Below the pieces are notes generated by a model. The model ran no database searches, had not been told where the DNA came from, and saw only the letters and a list, made by a program, of their open reading frames with translations. Shown here one piece after another: positions 17,754 through 19,450 of a stretch of DNA of 19,450 bases. The DNA lies in the NCBI GenBank assembly GCA_036375275.1, contig DASUSF010000269.1, positions 1 through 19,450 on the forward strand. The letters run 5' to 3'. A program made the translations under genes and the position numbers. Numbering within the stretch: position 1 is the stretch's first letter; each line of letters opens with the position of its first letter. This DNA is from DASUSF01 sp036375275. GTDB taxonomy: Bacteria; Pseudomonadota; Alphaproteobacteria; Geminicoccales; Geminicoccaceae.

Positions 17754-18868
17754 GCCGGTCGCTCGACATCGTCGTCATCGGCCTGTCGATCACCTCGTCC
17801 TGGGGCAACGGCCACGCCACGACCTTCCGCTCCCTGATCAAGGGGCTGGACCGGCTCGGCCACGAGGTGCTGTTCCTCGAGCGCGACGTGCCCTGGTACG
17901 CGGACAACCGCGATCTGCCCGATCCGCCGTTCGGCCGGACCCGGCTGTACCGGTCCCTGGACGAGCTGCGGGAGACGCACGAGAAGGCGGTCGCGGACGC
18001 GGATCTCGTGGTCCTCGGCTCCTACGTCCCGGACGGTATCGAGATCGCGCGCTGGCTGACGGCGACGGTGTCCGGAACGGTCGCCTTCTACGACATCGAC
18101 ACCCCGGTCACGCTCCGCGCCCTCGAGCGCGGCGGGTGCGGGTACCTGGAGCCCGGCGCGATCCCCTGCTTCGACCTGTACCTGTCCTTCGCCGGGGGGC
18201 CGACCCTGACCCGGCTCGAGCGCGACTTCGGCGCGCGCCGGGCGCGGGCGCTCTACTGCTCGGTCGACCCCGACCTCTATCGCCGCGCGCCGACCATGCC
18301 GGCGCTCGACCTCGGCTACCTCGGGACCTACAGCGCCGACCGCCAGCCGAAGCTCGATGCGCTCCTGCTCGAGCCGGCGCGGGCCTGGCCGGGCGGCAGA
18401 TTCGTCGTCGCCGGGCCGCAGTACCCGCCGCACGTCGTCTGGCCGGAGAACGTCGCCCGGATCGAGCACCTGGCGCCCGATCGCCATCCCGGCTTCTACG
18501 GGGCGCAGCGCTTCACCCTGAACATCACCCGGGCCGACATGGTGGCGAGCGGCTTCGCCCCCAGCGTCCGGCTGTTCGAGGCCGCCGCCTGCGGGACGCC
18601 GGTGATCAGCGACCGCTGGGCCGGCCTCGACGAGCTGTTCCGCGACGGTCGCGAGCTTCTGATCGCCGACGACGGCGAGGCGGTGCTCCGCCATCTGCGC
18701 ACGACCGGCGAGGTGGAGCGCCTGGCGCTGGCCGAGGCCGCACGACGCCGGGTCCTCGCGGCGCACACCGGGGCCTGCCGGGCGGGCGAGCTGGTCGAGA
18801 TGGTCCGGGAGGTCGAGAGCGCCGGCGCCGGCCGGCCCGCCCTCGCTCCCCTGGACGCCCGACCCTGA
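17750..18868 (+). CDS. CgeB-family glycosyltransferase, paralogue 3
   Basis: This 372-residue putative glycosyltransferase starts with an ATG that overlaps the previous stop by 4 nt (ATGA). IGLSITSSWGNGHATTFRSL (10-29) is the shared N-terminal motif. FYDIDTPVTLRAL (113-125) and IPCFDLYLSFAGGP (138-151) resemble paralogue 2. LGYLGTYSADRQPKLDALLL opens the C-terminal domain, which carries LNITRADMVASGF (257-269) and RLFEAAACGTPVISDRWAG (274-292). Proteins of this type are often annotated as 'glycosyltransferase' or 'spore maturation protein CgeB'; the spore role applies only to Bacillus. The next gene shares one base with its stop codon (TGATG). Confidence 0.88.
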   Translation: MSRSLDIVVIGLSITSSWGNGHATTFRSLIKGLDRLGHEVLFLERDVPWYADNRDLPDPPFGRTRLYRSLDELRETHEKAVADADLVVLGSYVPDGIEIARWLTATVSGTVAFYDIDTPVTLRALERGGCGYLEPGAIPCFDLYLSFAGGPTLTRLERDFGARRARALYCSVDPDLYRRAPTMPALDLGYLGTYSADRQPKLDALLLEPARAWPGGRFVVAGPQYPPHVVWPENVARIEHLAPDRHPGFYGAQRFTLNITRADMVASGFAPSVRLFEAAACGTPVISDRWAGLDELFRDGRELLIADDGEAVLRHLRTTGEVERLALAEAARRRVLAAHTGACRAGELVEMVREVESAGAGRPALAPLDARP

Positions 18869-19450
18869 TGCCGCTCCCGACCGAGCCGATCGGCAGCATT
18901 CCGCGCCCGCGCGAGCTTCTCGCCGCGCTCGACGCCTACCGTGCCGGTCGGATCGACCTCGCGGGGCTGGACGCCGCCTACGACGCCGCGGTCGAGGACA
19001 CGGTGCGGCGCTTCGAGGCGACCGGGTCGCCGGTGATCACCGACGGCGAGCAACGCAAGCCGAGCTTCTTGACCTACCCGCTCCAGCTCCTCGACACCCT
19101 CGCCGCCGACGGCCTCACCATCGCCTTCGCCGACGGCCATGCCCGCCAGCTGCCGCGGCTGATCCGTGGGCCGTTCCGCTACGCCGCCTATGCCGACGCC
19201 TACCTCGAGCGGGCGCGCCGCTTCGCGCACCGGCCGATGAAGCAGGCGGTGATCGGCGCCCCCGCGCTGAGCCTGCTGTACCCGCGGGGGGGCATCCCGG
19301 ACTACCCGGAAAGCGCCTTCCTGAGCGACCTGAAGCGCGAGGTCGCGCTCGACATCCGGCGCTGCTTCGATCGCGGCGCCGACTCGGTGCAGATCGACTT
19401 CACCGAGGGCCGGCTCGCGGTCAAGCTCGACCCGTCGAAGGCGCTGCTCC
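18868..19450 (+). CDS. MetE-like methyltransferase, cobalamin-independent methionine synthase family (partial)
   Basis: Only the first 194 codons are in the window; the frame is open at the right edge. The N-terminus MPLPTEPIGSIPRPRELL, TDGEQRKPSFLTYP (about residues 59-72), and VQIDFTEGRLAVKLDPSKAL (about 174-193) fit the UROD/MetE-like barrel proteins annotated as 'cobalamin-independent methionine synthase II' or methyltetrahydropteroyltriglutamate-homocysteine methyltransferase-like. The zinc-binding His/Cys residues of MetE lie later in the chain and cannot be checked here. Full-length MetE has a duplicated N-terminal half; this protein starts directly with the catalytic-type barrel, so a single-domain enzyme of about 370 residues is likely. 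Its position inside a sugar operon suggests a methyl- or alkyl-transfer role other than housekeeping methionine synthesis. It is fused by TGATG to the preceding gene. Confidence 0.82.
   Translation, partial: MPLPTEPIGSIPRPRELLAALDAYRAGRIDLAGLDAAYDAAVEDTVRRFEATGSPVITDGEQRKPSFLTYPLQLLDTLAADGLTIAFADGHARQLPRLIRGPFRYAAYADAYLERARRFAHRPMKQAVIGAPALSLLYPRGGIPDYPESAFLSDLKREVALDIRRCFDRGADSVQIDFTEGRLAVKLDPSKALL

Overview
The window is very GC-rich DNA (roughly 70% by eye) with densely packed genes. It looks like a chromosomal segment of an alphaproteobacterium. This is inferred from the degP / OmpR-type regulator / sensor-kinase block, a HisKA_2-type soluble kinase, an EcfG-type stress promoter motif, and a sugar/radical-SAM cassette of a kind I remember mainly from Rhizobiales-like genomes. 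I see no rRNA, tRNA, CRISPR array, insertion sequence or phage gene. The high GC content produces many long antisense open frames, which I discarded.

Positions 1-7865 carry a left-pointing (minus strand) envelope and housekeeping block. In transcription order it holds an OmpA-like lipoprotein with a glycine zipper (7203-7865), a Uup-type ABC-F ATPase (5271-7052), a GT4 glycosyltransferase (3869-5149), a periplasmic DegP/HtrA protease with two PDZ domains (2155-3729), an OmpR-family response regulator (1291-1977), and its sensor histidine kinase (1-1313, running off the left edge). Perfect GC hairpins follow the lipoprotein and degP genes. The protease next to a two-component pair suggests a Cpx-like envelope stress module.

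Positions 7866-10734 hold a zinc-binding ABC-transporter lipoprotein-like periplasmic protein (znuA, plus strand). It is divergent from the OmpA-like gene, and an AT-rich palindrome that could be a Zur operator lies between them. Its 3' end nearly touches a convergent GAF/HisKA_2 histidine kinase (minus strand). A small membrane protein follows on the minus strand.

Positions 10902-19450 hold the most interesting region: eight plus-strand genes in one tightly coupled operon that continues past the right edge. Adjacent genes overlap or lie at most 8 nt apart. In order they are two NAD-dependent sugar epimerases, a B12-binding-type radical SAM protein, a GT4 glycosyltransferase, three tandem CgeB-type glycosyltransferases, and the start of a MetE-like (cobalamin-independent methionine synthase family) protein. 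From memory, this content matches an uncharacterised cassette that TIGRFAM curators called the 'rhizo-twelve' system (radical SAM family TIGR04295). The likely product is an unusual modified oligosaccharide, but no product is established from the sequence. A match to the EcfG (general stress response) promoter, GGAAC-N16-CGTT, sits 35 nt before the first start codon. This suggests that the whole cassette is switched on by general stress.
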